A stretch of 64,000 nucleotides of DNA from Amycolatopsis rifamycinica. Lineage in GTDB: Bacteria > Actinomycetota > Actinomycetes > Mycobacteriales > Pseudonocardiaceae. Location: the NCBI RefSeq assembly GCF_000695625.1, contig NZ_JMQI01000068.1, positions 186,001 through 250,000 on the forward strand, read 5' to 3'. A program made the translations under genes and the position numbers. The notes under the pieces were generated by a model that saw only the letters and a program-made list of their open reading frames with translations, searched no databases and was not told the DNA's origin. Shown here piece by piece: positions 24,702 through 32,683 of this stretch; within the stretch, counting starts at the first letter, position 1, and every line of letters starts with the position of its first letter.

Positions 24702-25627
24702 AACTCCAGGCGCCAGGTCTCGTCGGTCAGCTTCGGCCCCCAGTCGTCGAAGTCCTTCTCGGTGACGAGCTCGAACCCGGCCGCGCGGTAGAGCGAACGC
24801 GCGGCGTCGAGGATGGAGACCGTCGACAGCTCCATCGCCCGGTAGCCGTGGGCCCGGGCGAACGAAACGCACTCGGTGACCAGCCGCTTGCCCACGCCGT
24901 GGCCGCGCGCCGCCGGCTCGAGCAGCAGCAGCCGAAGTTTCGCGGTGTCCGCGTCCTGGCTCCGGGTGCACGCGATGCTGCCCACCCGTTCGCCGTCGAG
25001 TTCCGCGATCCAGAAGGCCTGCCGCGGATCGTCGGGGGTTTCGGCGAAATCCGCGACGATCCGGGCGACGAGTCCCTCGAACCGGGCGCCGAAGCCGTAC
25101 TCGCGGGCGTAGAGCGCGCCGTGCCGTTCCACCACCCAACCGAGGTCACCCGGTCGTGGTGGGCGGAGGACGAGGGCCGGGTCGCGGCGGCGGTCGCCGA
25201 CCAGGTCGCCGATCGTGCGCATCGCGGCCAGCAGGCGCTGCTGGTCTTCGTCGGCGAAGCGGCGCAGCAGTCCGCCGATCTGGTCGGTGGAGCGGCGGTT
25301 CAGCACGGCGAAGGCGGCCCGGCCCGCGGCGGTCGGCCGGACGAGCTGGCGGCGCGCGTCCTCCTCGGACCGTTCGCGCACGATCAGCCCGCGGGACTCC
25401 AGGCGCGCGAGCAGCCTGCTCGCGTAACCGGCGTCGAGGTCGAGACGTTTCCGCAGGTCCGTGACGGGGAGCGGGTCCTGGTGGGCGAGCTCGAAGAGCA
25501 CGCGCGCTTCCGGCAGCGAGTACTCGGCGTCCGCCGGTCCTTCGTCGAGCACGCCGATGACGGACGTGTAGAGCCGGTTGAAGGCGCGAACCGCGGAGAC
25601 CCGGTCGGCCAGCTGAGCGTCGTTCAT
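24698..25627 (-). CDS. MarR-GNAT fusion protein
   Basis: 309-aa two-domain protein. The N-terminal MarR winged helix (about 1-145) includes LPVTDLRKRLDLDAGYASRL and the wing RSEEDARRQLVRPT. The C-terminal GNAT domain (about 155-309) includes LEPAARGHGVGKRLVTECV and SLYRAAGFELV. Such fusions are widespread; the acetyltransferase may modify a small molecule or protein whose level the MarR part senses. The ATG at 25627 is preceded by overlapping inverted repeats that suit autorepression. Confidence 0.9.
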   Translation of the reverse strand: MNDAQLADRVSAVRAFNRLYTSVIGVLDEGPADAEYSLPEARVLFELAHQDPLPVTDLRKRLDLDAGYASRLLARLESRGLIVRERSEEDARRQLVRPTAAGRAAFAVLNRRSTDQIGGLLRRFADEDQQRLLAAMRTIGDLVGDRRRDPALVLRPPRPGDLGWVVERHGALYAREYGFGARFEGLVARIVADFAETPDDPRQAFWIAELDGERVGSIACTRSQDADTAKLRLLLLEPAARGHGVGKRLVTECVSFARAHGYRAMELSTVSILDAARSLYRAAGFELVTEKDFDDWGPKLTDETWRLEF

Positions 25628-25635
25628 TGACCACC

Positions 25636-25660
25636 TCAACAAGTTCGTTGACGAAGTCAA
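25636..25660. promoter_or_regulatory. Overlapping inverted repeats, likely MarR operator
   Basis: TCAAC and GTTGA with 6 nt between (25636-25651) overlap TTGAC and GTCAA with 3 nt between (25648-25660). They start 8 bp upstream of the MarR-GNAT start codon, covering its probable promoter. Confidence 0.6.
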
Positions 25661-25851
25661 AGATTACTGCGGACGGCTCCGCCGGCAAGGGATTTTCCGG
25701 GGAAATGGGAAACCCCGCGATGCTGCCAGGTCGGGGGTCCGCCAGCATCACGGGGTCGTACTGGGTATCGACGCCCCTCCGGGCGGCGTTACACCGTGAG
25801 CACGATGTGGCCTACGTCACTCGAATGGGCGACCAGCCACGGGGTGAGAGA

Positions 25852-26001
25852 TCAGCGCATGTAGCCGGAGCGAGCCTGCGCGATCGCGATGAGTTCCTGA
25901 CGGACCGTCGCGGTGGCGGCGGTGTCGATCGCCCGGTTCAGCGCCCGGCGAGTGCGAGCCTCGGCGCGACGGGCACGGAGCTTGGCGGCGATGTTGTTCA
26001 T
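25852..26001 (-). CDS. Conserved small basic protein, 49 aa
   Basis: 49-aa protein beginning MNNIAAKLRARRAEARTRR and ending IAQARSGYMR. It is predicted as one amphipathic, Arg/Ala-rich helical protein. The pattern (MNNIAAKLRARR, ALNRAIDTAATATVRQEL) resembles short hypothetical proteins I associate with many actinobacteria. The ATG at 26001 has AAGGGG 12 nt upstream, and a plausible promoter lies at 26047-26076. Function unknown; nucleic-acid or membrane association is possible from the charge. Confidence 0.7.
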   Translation of the reverse strand: MNNIAAKLRARRAEARTRRALNRAIDTAATATVRQELIAIAQARSGYMR

Positions 26002-26046
26002 CGGTTTCTGCATCCCCTTCGAGGGTTCTCGGTGGCTTGTAGGTCT

Positions 26047-26119
26047 AGTATGCGCCTTTTTTCACAAGGACGCCAATGAATATCCGGTGACTTGGCGCAC
26101 TAGCCGATGAATCATCGGC
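26047..26119 (-). promoter_or_regulatory. Promoter and palindrome upstream of the 49-aa gene
   Basis: On the minus strand TTGGCG (26071-26076) and CATACT (26047-26052) are separated by 18 nt, a plausible -35/-10 pair. Further upstream, GCCGATGA and TCATCGGC form a 17-bp palindrome (26103-26119) that could bind a regulator. Confidence 0.5.
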
Positions 26120-26262
26120 AAACTTGGGTATGAGCCGGAGAGATTTGGGGTGGCGACGGTCACGGCGAAGCAACCGGCTAGCGCTCTCTAGAGATATCTA
26201 AAACTATCACTAGAAAACCTTAGTGATGCTCATAGAGGGCGAGACAGCGGGAAAAGCCCAGG
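26120..26262. other. AT-rich intergenic stretch without a gene
   Basis: I see no coding sequence. The stretch around 26185-26235 is clearly AT-richer than the rest of the window and holds an inverted repeat ATCACTA (26206-26212) / TAGTGAT (26221-26227). It lies directly beyond the stop of the AAA ATPase gene and may act in its termination. Confidence 0.4.
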
Positions 26263-27453
26263 TCAGTCGCGTCCGAGCAGGTAGTGGCCGAAGTGCGGGA
26301 CGGTGAAGGCGATCTGCCCGCGCTCGGCGGAGTAGACGAGGCCCTTCTTCATCAGGCTGTCGCGCGCCGGCGACAGCGACGACGGCTTCCGCCCGAGGAA
26401 CACGGCGACGTCGGCGGTGCCGGCGGGCTCGTCGCGCCCTTGGGTCAGCGAGGCCATCGCCTGCAGGTACTCACGCTCGGCCGGCGTCGCGCGCTCGTAG
26501 CGCGAACCGAAGAAGCCGACCGCCAGTTCCGACTCCGCCTCGGGCGCCGCGACCTGGACGTCCTTGACGGTGATCGGGTCGGACGGCGCCGCGTCCCAGG
26601 CCGCCTTGCCGTAGGCCTGGATGAAGTAGGGGTAGCCGCCGGACGCGTCGAAGAGCGCGTCGAGGGCTTCCGGCTCGATGCCGGCGTCCTCGCGTTCGAT
26701 CGGCGCCATCACGGCGAAGTCGGCGTCCTCGCGGCTGAGCCGGTCGATGCGCGCGTAGCGGAAGAGCCGTTCGGAGTAGGACTTCGACGCCGACAGCACG
26801 GCGGGCACGTGCGGCAGCCCGGCCCCGACGACGACGAGCGGCGCACCGGACTGCGAGAGTTCGTGGCAGGCCGCGCACAACGCCGAGACGTCGTCCGGCT
26901 GCAGGTCCTGGATCTCGTCGATGAGCAGGGCGACGCCGGTCCCGACGTCCGCGGCCAGCTCGGCGACGTCGGTGAACAGCTCGACGAGGTCGATCTCGAT
27001 GTCCCCGGAATCGGCCCGCCCCTGCGCGGCGGGCACGTCGATGCCGGGCTGCCACCGATCGCGCAGCTTGGCGTCGGGCTTGTTGGCCCGCAGCGCGAAC
27101 GCCTTCAACACCCCGAGCACCTCTTCGACCCGATCCGGCGCCCGGTGCCGCACGGCGAGGTCCCGGATGGCCCGGTGCAGGGCGGCGGAAAGCGGCCGCC
27201 GCAGCTCGGCGTCCGGCCGCGCCTCGATCTTCCCGGCCCCCCACTTGTGCCGCACGGCCATCGCCCGCAGCTCCCCGAGCAGCACGGTCTTCCCGACCCC
27301 GCGAAGGCCGGTGAGGACGAGACTGCGTTCGGGTCTCCCCCGCGCAACGCGTTCCAGCACCACTTCGAAGGCCTTGAGCTCACGCTCCCGACCGGCCAGC
27401 TCGGGCGGCCGTTGCCCGGCGCCCGGCGCGAAGGGGTTGCGGATGGGGTCCAC
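26263..27453 (-). CDS. AAA/STAND-like ATPase
   Basis: 396-aa ATP-binding protein. Walker A is TGLRGVGKTVLLGEL (about residues 48-62) and Walker B is VALLIDEIQDLQ (about 170). A helical lid and a C-terminal winged-helix-like region (about 320-396, ending FTVPHFGHYLLGR) follow. The layout resembles archaeal-type ATPases and the ATPase part of Orc/Cdc6 or MalT-like proteins. The start GTG 27453 is leaderless: TAGCTT (27460-27465) stands 6 nt upstream. No partner gene is apparent; role unknown. Confidence 0.8.
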   Translation of the reverse strand: MDPIRNPFAPGAGQRPPELAGRERELKAFEVVLERVARGRPERSLVLTGLRGVGKTVLLGELRAMAVRHKWGAGKIEARPDAELRRPLSAALHRAIRDLAVRHRAPDRVEEVLGVLKAFALRANKPDAKLRDRWQPGIDVPAAQGRADSGDIEIDLVELFTDVAELAADVGTGVALLIDEIQDLQPDDVSALCAACHELSQSGAPLVVVGAGLPHVPAVLSASKSYSERLFRYARIDRLSREDADFAVMAPIEREDAGIEPEALDALFDASGGYPYFIQAYGKAAWDAAPSDPITVKDVQVAAPEAESELAVGFFGSRYERATPAEREYLQAMASLTQGRDEPAGTADVAVFLGRKPSSLSPARDSLMKKGLVYSAERGQIAFTVPHFGHYLLGRD

Positions 27454-27609
27454 TCTGCCAAGCTATCGGCGTTTCTAGCGTGGACCCGATATTCCGCCAT
27501 AGACGGCTAGCGCGTGTCGCCGGAGTTCGACCGGATGGCCGTACATAGAGACGAACAGGTCTGCAGCCCTGCTCGTCCCTACCCCCAGTGCGCCCCTTAC
27601 GACGCGCCA

Positions 27610-28344
27610 CTAGGTGGTCAGGTTCCGCTCCGCGTAGATCTTCATCGCGTCCCGGACGAACTCGGCCGTCGCGCCCTCGACGCCGTACCGCGGGTCGTCC
27701 ACGTACAACTGCCCGAGTCCGGCGAAGTACCCCGCCGACACCGACGAGACCGCCGGCCGCAGCCACTCGTGCAGCCGTCGCGTGATCGCCTGGACCTCGT
27801 CGGAACCCGGCGTCGAACCCGAAGCGTGCGCCGCGCCGAACGCCGCCGCGATGTCGAGCTGCTCCTGCTGGTGTGCCTTCTTCTCGTCAGCCGAGAGCGA
27901 GCGCCACCACTGGTCTCCGCGCTTGTACGCGTCGGCGCCCCAGCGCTCGGTGACCTCCTTCTCGTACTTCGTGTGGTCGAAGCCGTCGAAAACTTCTTCT
28001 GCCATCAGTTGTTCACCTCCCTTCAGTTTCCGGAGGGTCGTGCGGACCGACTCGATCTGCCGTCCGATCCGCCGCCGCTCGCCTTCGAGCAGCTCCAGGT
28101 GGGTTTCGAGCGCCGCGGCGCTGTCGCGTTGGCCGTCGAGCACCTCGGCGATCGCCGGCAGCCCGAGGCCGAGTTCGCGCAGCAGCAGGATCCGCTGCAG
28201 CCGGACGAGCGCCTGCTCGTCGTAGTAGCGGTAGCCGTTGCTGCCGATCCGGCTGGGCTCGAGCAGGCCGACGGCGCCGTAGTGGCGCAGCGTCCGGCTC
28301 GTGGTCCCCGCCGAGCGGGCGATGTCCTGGATCGACCACTCCAT
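27610..28344 (-). CDS. tipA: MerR family regulator with TipAS ligand domain
   Basis: 244-aa protein of TipAL type. The N-terminal MerR helix-turn-helix (SIQDIARSAGTTSRTLRHY, residues 3-21) is followed by a coiled coil (about 75-108) and a C-terminal TipAS domain (about 120-244; YEKEVTERWGADAYKRGDQWW), which binds thiopeptide-like antibiotics in Streptomyces. The ATG at 28344 is leaderless (TATCGT 7 nt upstream), and the promoter has the unusual 19-bp spacer expected of MerR targets, so autoactivation is likely. The gene symbol is by family only. Confidence 0.88.
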   Translation of the reverse strand: MEWSIQDIARSAGTTSRTLRHYGAVGLLEPSRIGSNGYRYYDEQALVRLQRILLLRELGLGLPAIAEVLDGQRDSAAALETHLELLEGERRRIGRQIESVRTTLRKLKGGEQLMAEEVFDGFDHTKYEKEVTERWGADAYKRGDQWWRSLSADEKKAHQQEQLDIAAAFGAAHASGSTPGSDEVQAITRRLHEWLRPAVSSVSAGYFAGLGQLYVDDPRYGVEGATAEFVRDAMKIYAERNLTT

Positions 28345-28351
28345 GACTTCG

Positions 28352-28382
28352 ACGATAGAAGTTGACGCCACGTCAAGGTCAA
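28352..28382 (-). promoter_or_regulatory. MerR-type promoter with 19-bp spacer
   Basis: Minus strand: -35 TTGACC (28377-28382), then 19 nt, then -10 TATCGT (28352-28357), then 7 nt to the ATG. The spacer holds the palindrome TTGACGTGGCGTCAA (28362-28376). A 19-bp spacer with a dyad between the two boxes is the hallmark of promoters that MerR proteins activate by untwisting DNA. Confidence 0.82.
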
Positions 28383-28515
28383 CCGCTAAGGCTCCATAGC
28401 GCTATCTAGCGTCAGGACTATAAACACCCAGAAAGCCCGATGAGGATTCGAGCCCGGGCCGAGCGGGCATCCACGGAGTAGGTTCGACCAGGCAGCGGCC
28501 CGTACGAGGAAGGCT

Positions 28516-29061
28516 ATGACCGTGATACTCCGTCGAGTGGCACGTCCCCTGCTCGCCACGATCTTCGTGACGGGCGGGATCAATGCGCTGAGGCAGGCCG
28601 AGGGCCACGCCAAGGCGGCGGAACCGTTCCTCAACAACGCGTTCGAGAAGTTCGGCGACGTCGTCCCCGAGCAGGTCCCGCGCGACCCGGTGACGCTCGT
28701 CCGGATGGACGCCGCGGTGAAGATCGGCGCCGGTCTCGCCCTCGCGGCCGGCAAGGCGCCGCGGCTCGCGGCCGGACTGCTCCTCGGCAGCCTGGTGCCC
28801 ACGACGCTCTCGACGCACAGCTTCTGGACCCTCAAGGACCCGGGCGAGCGCCAGCAGCAGCAGATCCAGTTCTTCAAGAACGCGAGCCTGGCCGGCGGCC
28901 TGCTGCTCGCGGTCGCCGACACGCACGGGAAGCCGTCGGCGGCCTGGCGCGCGCGGAACGCGGCCAAGGACGTCGGCGCCGCGGCCGGCAAGCTGAGCCG
29001 CAAGGCCGAGAAGCGCGCGAACAAGCTCGCGAAGCGCGCCCAGAAGGCCCTCCCCAGCTGA
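28516..29061 (+). CDS. DoxX family membrane protein
   Basis: 181-aa protein with an N-terminal hydrophobic stretch (LLATIFVTGGINALRQAEGH), a middle hydrophobic segment (AAGLLLGSLVPTTLSTHSFW) and a third near residue 125, followed by a very basic Lys/Ala-rich tail (about 150-181). DoxX proteins are small membrane proteins linked to redox or thiosulfate metabolism; the exact role here is unknown. The ATG at 28516 follows GAGGAAG. The parS-like repeat pair starts 4 nt after its stop. Confidence 0.82.
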   Translation: MTVILRRVARPLLATIFVTGGINALRQAEGHAKAAEPFLNNAFEKFGDVVPEQVPRDPVTLVRMDAAVKIGAGLALAAGKAPRLAAGLLLGSLVPTTLSTHSFWTLKDPGERQQQQIQFFKNASLAGGLLLAVADTHGKPSAAWRARNAAKDVGAAAGKLSRKAEKRANKLAKRAQKALPS

Positions 29062-29065
29062 CCGG

Positions 29066-29124
29066 CACTTTCACGTGAAAGTGCCCCTCCCGGGAATCCC
29101 GAGAGGGGCACTTTCACGTGAAAG
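29066..29124. repeat. Paired parS-like palindromes between convergent genes
   Basis: Copies at 29066-29083 (perfect) and 29109-29124 (last base pair lost at the thiolase stop codon). The spacer is itself nearly palindromic: CCCCTC, CGGGA, TCCCG, GAGGGG in order. The whole 59 bp could fold as three stems. It fills the entire gap between the DoxX gene and the convergent thiolase gene. Confidence 0.9.
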
Positions 29125-30414
29125 CTACTTTTCCAGGATCGCGGTGACGCCCTGGCCGCCGGCCGCGCAGATCGAGATCAGGCCGCGGCCGGACCCCTTC
29201 TCGTGCAGCAGCTTCGCCAGCGTCGCGACGATCCGGCCGCCGGTCGCGGCGAACGGGTGCCCGGCCGCCAGCGACGAGCCGTTGACGTTGAGCTTCGCCC
29301 GGTCGATCGCGCCGAGCGGCTCGTCCAGCTCCAGCTTCTCCTTGGCGAACGCCGGGTCCTCCCACGCCTTGAGCGTGGCCAGCACCTGCGACGCGAACGC
29401 CTCGTGGATCTCGTAGAAGTCGAAGTCCTGCAGCGACAGCCCGGCGCGCGCGAGCATCCGCGGCACGGCGTAGGCGGGCGCCATCAGCAGGCCTTCGTCG
29501 CCGTGGACGTAGTCGACGGCCGCCGTCTGCGAGAACGTCAGGTACGCCAGGACCGGCAGCTTGTGCGCCTTCGCCCACTCGTCGGTGGCCAGCAGGACCG
29601 TCGACGCGCCGTCGGTCAGCGGCGTCGAGTTGCCCGCGGTCATCGTGCCCTCGGGGCCGCCGAAGGCCGGCTTGAGCTTGGCGAGCTTCTCCGCGGTCGA
29701 GTCCGGCCGAAGGTTCTGGTCGCGCGTGAGCTTGAGGAACGGCGTCACGAGGTCGTCGAAGAACCCGCGCTCGTAGGCGGCGGCCAGCTTCTGGTGGCTG
29801 CTCGCGGCCAGTTCGTCCTGCGCCTCGCGGGTGATCTCCCAGACCTTCGCCGTCAGCGCCGCGTGCTCGCCCATCGACAGGCCGGTGCGCGGCTCCTCGT
29901 TGCGCGGGATCGCCGGGACGATGTGGCCAGGGCGGATCTTCGCGACGAGCTTGAGGCGGTCGCCGAGGGTCTTCGCCGCGTTGAGCTGGATGAGGATCTG
30001 GCGCAGGTCCTCGTTGACGGCCAGCGGCGCGTCACTCGTGGTGTCGACGCCGCCGGCGATGGCCGAGTCGATCTGGCCGAGCGCGATCTTGTTGGCGACA
30101 TTGACGATCGCCTGCAGGCCGGTGCCGCACGCCATCTGGACGTCGGACGCGGGTGTCGCGGGCGAGAGCTTGCTGCCCAGCACGCTCTCGCGGGCCAGGT
30201 TGAAGTCCTTCGAGTGCTTGAGCACGGCACCGGCGGCGACCTCGCCGAGCACTTCGCCCTGGAGCGAGAAGCGGCTGACCAGACCGTCGAGCGCGGCGGT
30301 GAACATGTCCTGGTTCGACGCCTTCGCGTACGGACCGTTGGACCGCGCGAAGGGGATCCGGTTGCCCCCGATGATCGCGACCTTGCGTACAGCTGGCGTC
30401 TTCTTCGGCGGCAT
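29125..30414 (-). CDS. fadA2: Acetyl-CoA C-acyltransferase (thiolase), FadA2-like
   Basis: 429-aa thiolase for the last step of fatty-acid beta-oxidation. The acylated Cys is C96 in DVQMACGTGLQA; the second active-site group is GHPFAATGGR and CAAGGQG near the C-terminus. It lies head to head with fabG4-htdX, the arrangement known from mycobacteria (Rv0243/Rv0242c/Rv0241c), which supports the name. The ATG at 30414 is preceded by AGAGGTG. The operator at 30449-30470 would control both directions. Confidence 0.92.
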   Translation of the reverse strand: MPPKKTPAVRKVAIIGGNRIPFARSNGPYAKASNQDMFTAALDGLVSRFSLQGEVLGEVAAGAVLKHSKDFNLARESVLGSKLSPATPASDVQMACGTGLQAIVNVANKIALGQIDSAIAGGVDTTSDAPLAVNEDLRQILIQLNAAKTLGDRLKLVAKIRPGHIVPAIPRNEEPRTGLSMGEHAALTAKVWEITREAQDELAASSHQKLAAAYERGFFDDLVTPFLKLTRDQNLRPDSTAEKLAKLKPAFGGPEGTMTAGNSTPLTDGASTVLLATDEWAKAHKLPVLAYLTFSQTAAVDYVHGDEGLLMAPAYAVPRMLARAGLSLQDFDFYEIHEAFASQVLATLKAWEDPAFAKEKLELDEPLGAIDRAKLNVNGSSLAAGHPFAATGGRIVATLAKLLHEKGSGRGLISICAAGGQGVTAILEK

Positions 30415-30448
30415 GAACTTCACCTCTCTGGTCGTGTCCCTCACACTG

Positions 30449-30470
30449 TAACCTACTAGCGAGTAGGTTA
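30449..30470. promoter_or_regulatory. Shared operator between fadA2 and fabG4
   Basis: TAACCTACT and AGTAGGTTA form a perfect 9-bp inverted repeat with a 4-nt spacer in the 93-bp divergent region. A similar site lies upstream of the TetR gene at 33331, which is therefore the likely repressor. Confidence 0.78.
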
Positions 30471-30507
30471 GACTGCGACGTGACGCAGACTGCACGGGAG
30501 GCATCCG

Positions 30508-31842
30508 ATGGCTGACAGGTACCAGCAGTTCACGAAAACCCCGGTGGGGAAGTTCGTGGTGCCGAAGCTCGGCCTGCCGAACCCCGCGACGCTGCGTCGG
30601 TACCAGCCCGGGCAACCCGCCCTCGAGGGTCCCGCACTTCTCGGCGCGGCGCCCGGCGGACGGCTCGAGAAGACCCTGCGCGACCAGCTGGCCGACGCGG
30701 GCATCGAGGTGATCGCCACGGCCGCCGACCGGCACGCGGCGCTGGTCTTCGACGCCACCGGCGTCACCGACCCCGCCCGCCTGCGCGAGGTCTACGACTT
30801 CTTCCACCCGGTGATCCGCAGCGTCGGCCCGTCCGGCCGGGTCGTCGTGCTGGGCACCCCGCCGGAGCAGGTCGAGGGCCGCGAGCGGATCGCGCAGCGC
30901 GCGCTCGAGGGCTTCATCCGTTCGGTGGGCAAGGAGCTGAAGCGCGGCGCGACCGCTCAGCTCGTGTACGTCGCCGACGGCGCCGAAGAGGCCATGGAGT
31001 CGACGCTGCGCTTCCTGCTCTCGGCGAAGTCGGCGTTCGTCGACGCCCAGGTGATCCGGATCGGCACCGAAGGCAAGACGGCGACCCCGCCCGCGAACTG
31101 GGAGAAGCCCCTGGACGGCAAGGTCGCGCTGGTCACCGGCGCGTCCCGCGGCATCGGCGCGGCGATCGCCGAGGTGCTGGCCCGCGACGGCGCGCACGTC
31201 GTCGCGCTCGACATCCCGGCGCAGGGTGGTGACCTCTCGAAGGTCGCCAACAAGGTCGGCGGGTCGTCGCTGCAGCTCGACATCACTTCGCCGAGCGCGC
31301 CCGCGAAGCTCGCGGAGTACCTGAAGGAGCGTCACGGCGGCGTCGACATCGTCGTGCACAACGCGGGCATCACGCGCGACAAGACGCTGGGCAACATGAG
31401 CGAAAGCGCGTGGGACTCGGTGATCGCGGTGAACCTGGCCTCGCAGCTCGCGGTGAACGACAAGCTCCTCGCCGATCGCGTGCTGAACGAGAACGGCCGC
31501 ATCATCGGCGTCTCGTCGATCGCGGGCATCGCCGGCAACGTCGGCCAGACGAACTACGCGACGTCGAAGGCGGGCGTCATCGGCATGGTGAACGTCGGCG
31601 CGCCGCAGCTCGCGGCGTACGGCGGCACGATCAACGCCGTCGCGCCCGGGTTCATCGAGACCAAGATGACGGCCGCGGTGCCACTGTTCATCCGCGAGGC
31701 CGGGCGGCGGCTGTCCAGCCTCGGCCAGGGTGGCCTGCCGGTCGACGTCGCCGAGACGATCGCCTGGTACGCGAACCCGGCGTCGTCGGCGGTCAACGGC
31801 AACGTGGTCCGCGTCTGCGGCCAGGCCCTGCTGGGGGCGTGA
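30508..31842 (+). CDS. fabG4: High-molecular-weight 3-oxoacyl-thioester reductase (FabG4-like)
   Basis: 444-aa two-domain reductase. The N-terminal part (about 1-195) is the flavodoxin-like domain of HMwFabG proteins. The C-terminal SDR domain (about 205-444) has TGASRGIGAAIAEVLA, HNAGITRDKT and the active-site NYATSKAG. Length and layout match mycobacterial FabG4, which uses NADH. With FadA2 and HtdX it completes reduction, hydration and thiolysis steps on acyl-CoA or acyl-ACP. The ATG at 30508 follows GGGAGG. It is followed by htdX after 1 nt. Confidence 0.93.
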   Translation: MADRYQQFTKTPVGKFVVPKLGLPNPATLRRYQPGQPALEGPALLGAAPGGRLEKTLRDQLADAGIEVIATAADRHAALVFDATGVTDPARLREVYDFFHPVIRSVGPSGRVVVLGTPPEQVEGRERIAQRALEGFIRSVGKELKRGATAQLVYVADGAEEAMESTLRFLLSAKSAFVDAQVIRIGTEGKTATPPANWEKPLDGKVALVTGASRGIGAAIAEVLARDGAHVVALDIPAQGGDLSKVANKVGGSSLQLDITSPSAPAKLAEYLKERHGGVDIVVHNAGITRDKTLGNMSESAWDSVIAVNLASQLAVNDKLLADRVLNENGRIIGVSSIAGIAGNVGQTNYATSKAGVIGMVNVGAPQLAAYGGTINAVAPGFIETKMTAAVPLFIREAGRRLSSLGQGGLPVDVAETIAWYANPASSAVNGNVVRVCGQALLGA

Positions 31843-31843
31843 C

Positions 31844-32683
31844 GTGGCGATCCGCGAACTCGACAGCACGCCGAGCCTGGCGACGCTGTACCCGAAGGCG
31901 CTGCTCGGCGGCGTCCTGCGCAAGCCGTCGGGCTCATCGCTGCCGGACACGGAGCTGGTCCGCACCGGCGTCGTCGTCGACCCGGCCCACCTGGCGGCGT
32001 ACAACACGGTGTGCGGCTTCCGGCTGAGCGACGAGCTGCCGGCGACGTACCCGCACATGCTGGCGTTCCCGCTGCAGATGGCGCTGATGACCGAGCCGGG
32101 CTTCCCGTTCCCGCTGCTCGGCATGGTTCACGTGGCGAACCGGATCACCCAGCACCGCGCGCTGCGGGTGAGCGAGCCGCTGACCATCCGCGTGCGGGCG
32201 GAGAACCTGCGTCCGCACGAGAAGGGCCGTCAGTTCGACGTCATCAGCGAAGCTTGGGCCGGTGATGACCAGGTGTGGACGGACGTCAGCACGTACCTGC
32301 GTCGCGGCGCCGGCTCCGGTTCTTCCCGGCGGGACCAGCTGGCCCCGCCGACCCCGGACGCGATCTGGCGCGTCCCGGGCGACATCGGGCGGCGCTACGC
32401 GGAGGTCTCGGGCGACCGCAACCCGATCCACCTGCACGCGCTGACTGCGCGCCTGTTCGGCTTCCCGAAGGCGATCGCCCACGGCATGTGGACGAAGGCC
32501 CACGCGCTGGCCGCGTTCGAAGGCCGGCTGCCGGAGGCGTTCACGGTGGACGTCCGCTTCAAGCAGCCGGTGCTGCTGCCGGCCAAAGCGGCCTTCACGT
32601 CCTGGGCGGTGGACGACGGCTGGGCGTTCGAGCTGTGGAGCAAGTCGAAGCCGCACCTGGAAGGGACGATCAGCTCACTCTGA
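31844..32683 (+). CDS. htdX: 3-hydroxyacyl-thioester dehydratase (HtdX-like, MaoC family)
   Basis: 279-aa double hot-dog protein. The C-terminal domain has the hydratase motif AEVSGDRNPIHLH with catalytic Asp and His, followed by FGFPKAIAHGMWT. The N-terminal hot-dog half is non-catalytic. The GTG at 31844 lies 1 nt after the fabG4 stop, so they are co-translated. It hydrates enoyl-thioesters in the same pathway. Its 3' end overlaps the convergent TetR gene by 9 bp. Confidence 0.92.
   Translation: MAIRELDSTPSLATLYPKALLGGVLRKPSGSSLPDTELVRTGVVVDPAHLAAYNTVCGFRLSDELPATYPHMLAFPLQMALMTEPGFPFPLLGMVHVANRITQHRALRVSEPLTIRVRAENLRPHEKGRQFDVISEAWAGDDQVWTDVSTYLRRGAGSGSSRRDQLAPPTPDAIWRVPGDIGRRYAEVSGDRNPIHLHALTARLFGFPKAIAHGMWTKAHALAAFEGRLPEAFTVDVRFKQPVLLPAKAAFTSWAVDDGWAFELWSKSKPHLEGTISSL

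Noticed and set aside
27454..27609. Search for a small gene or RNA between the AAA ATPase and TipA-like genes
   Set aside because: Apart from the -10 box of the ATPase gene (27460-27465) I find no frame with a ribosome site and no stable stem-loop.
28441..28480. Possible tRNA T-arm (GGATTCGAGCCC)
   Set aside because: No acceptor, D or anticodon stem can be built around it and no CCA end follows at the right distance.
29125..32124. 999-residue open frame upstream of the thiolase
   Set aside because: Everything before 30414 is antisense to fabG4/htdX; a ribosome site supports the start at 30414.
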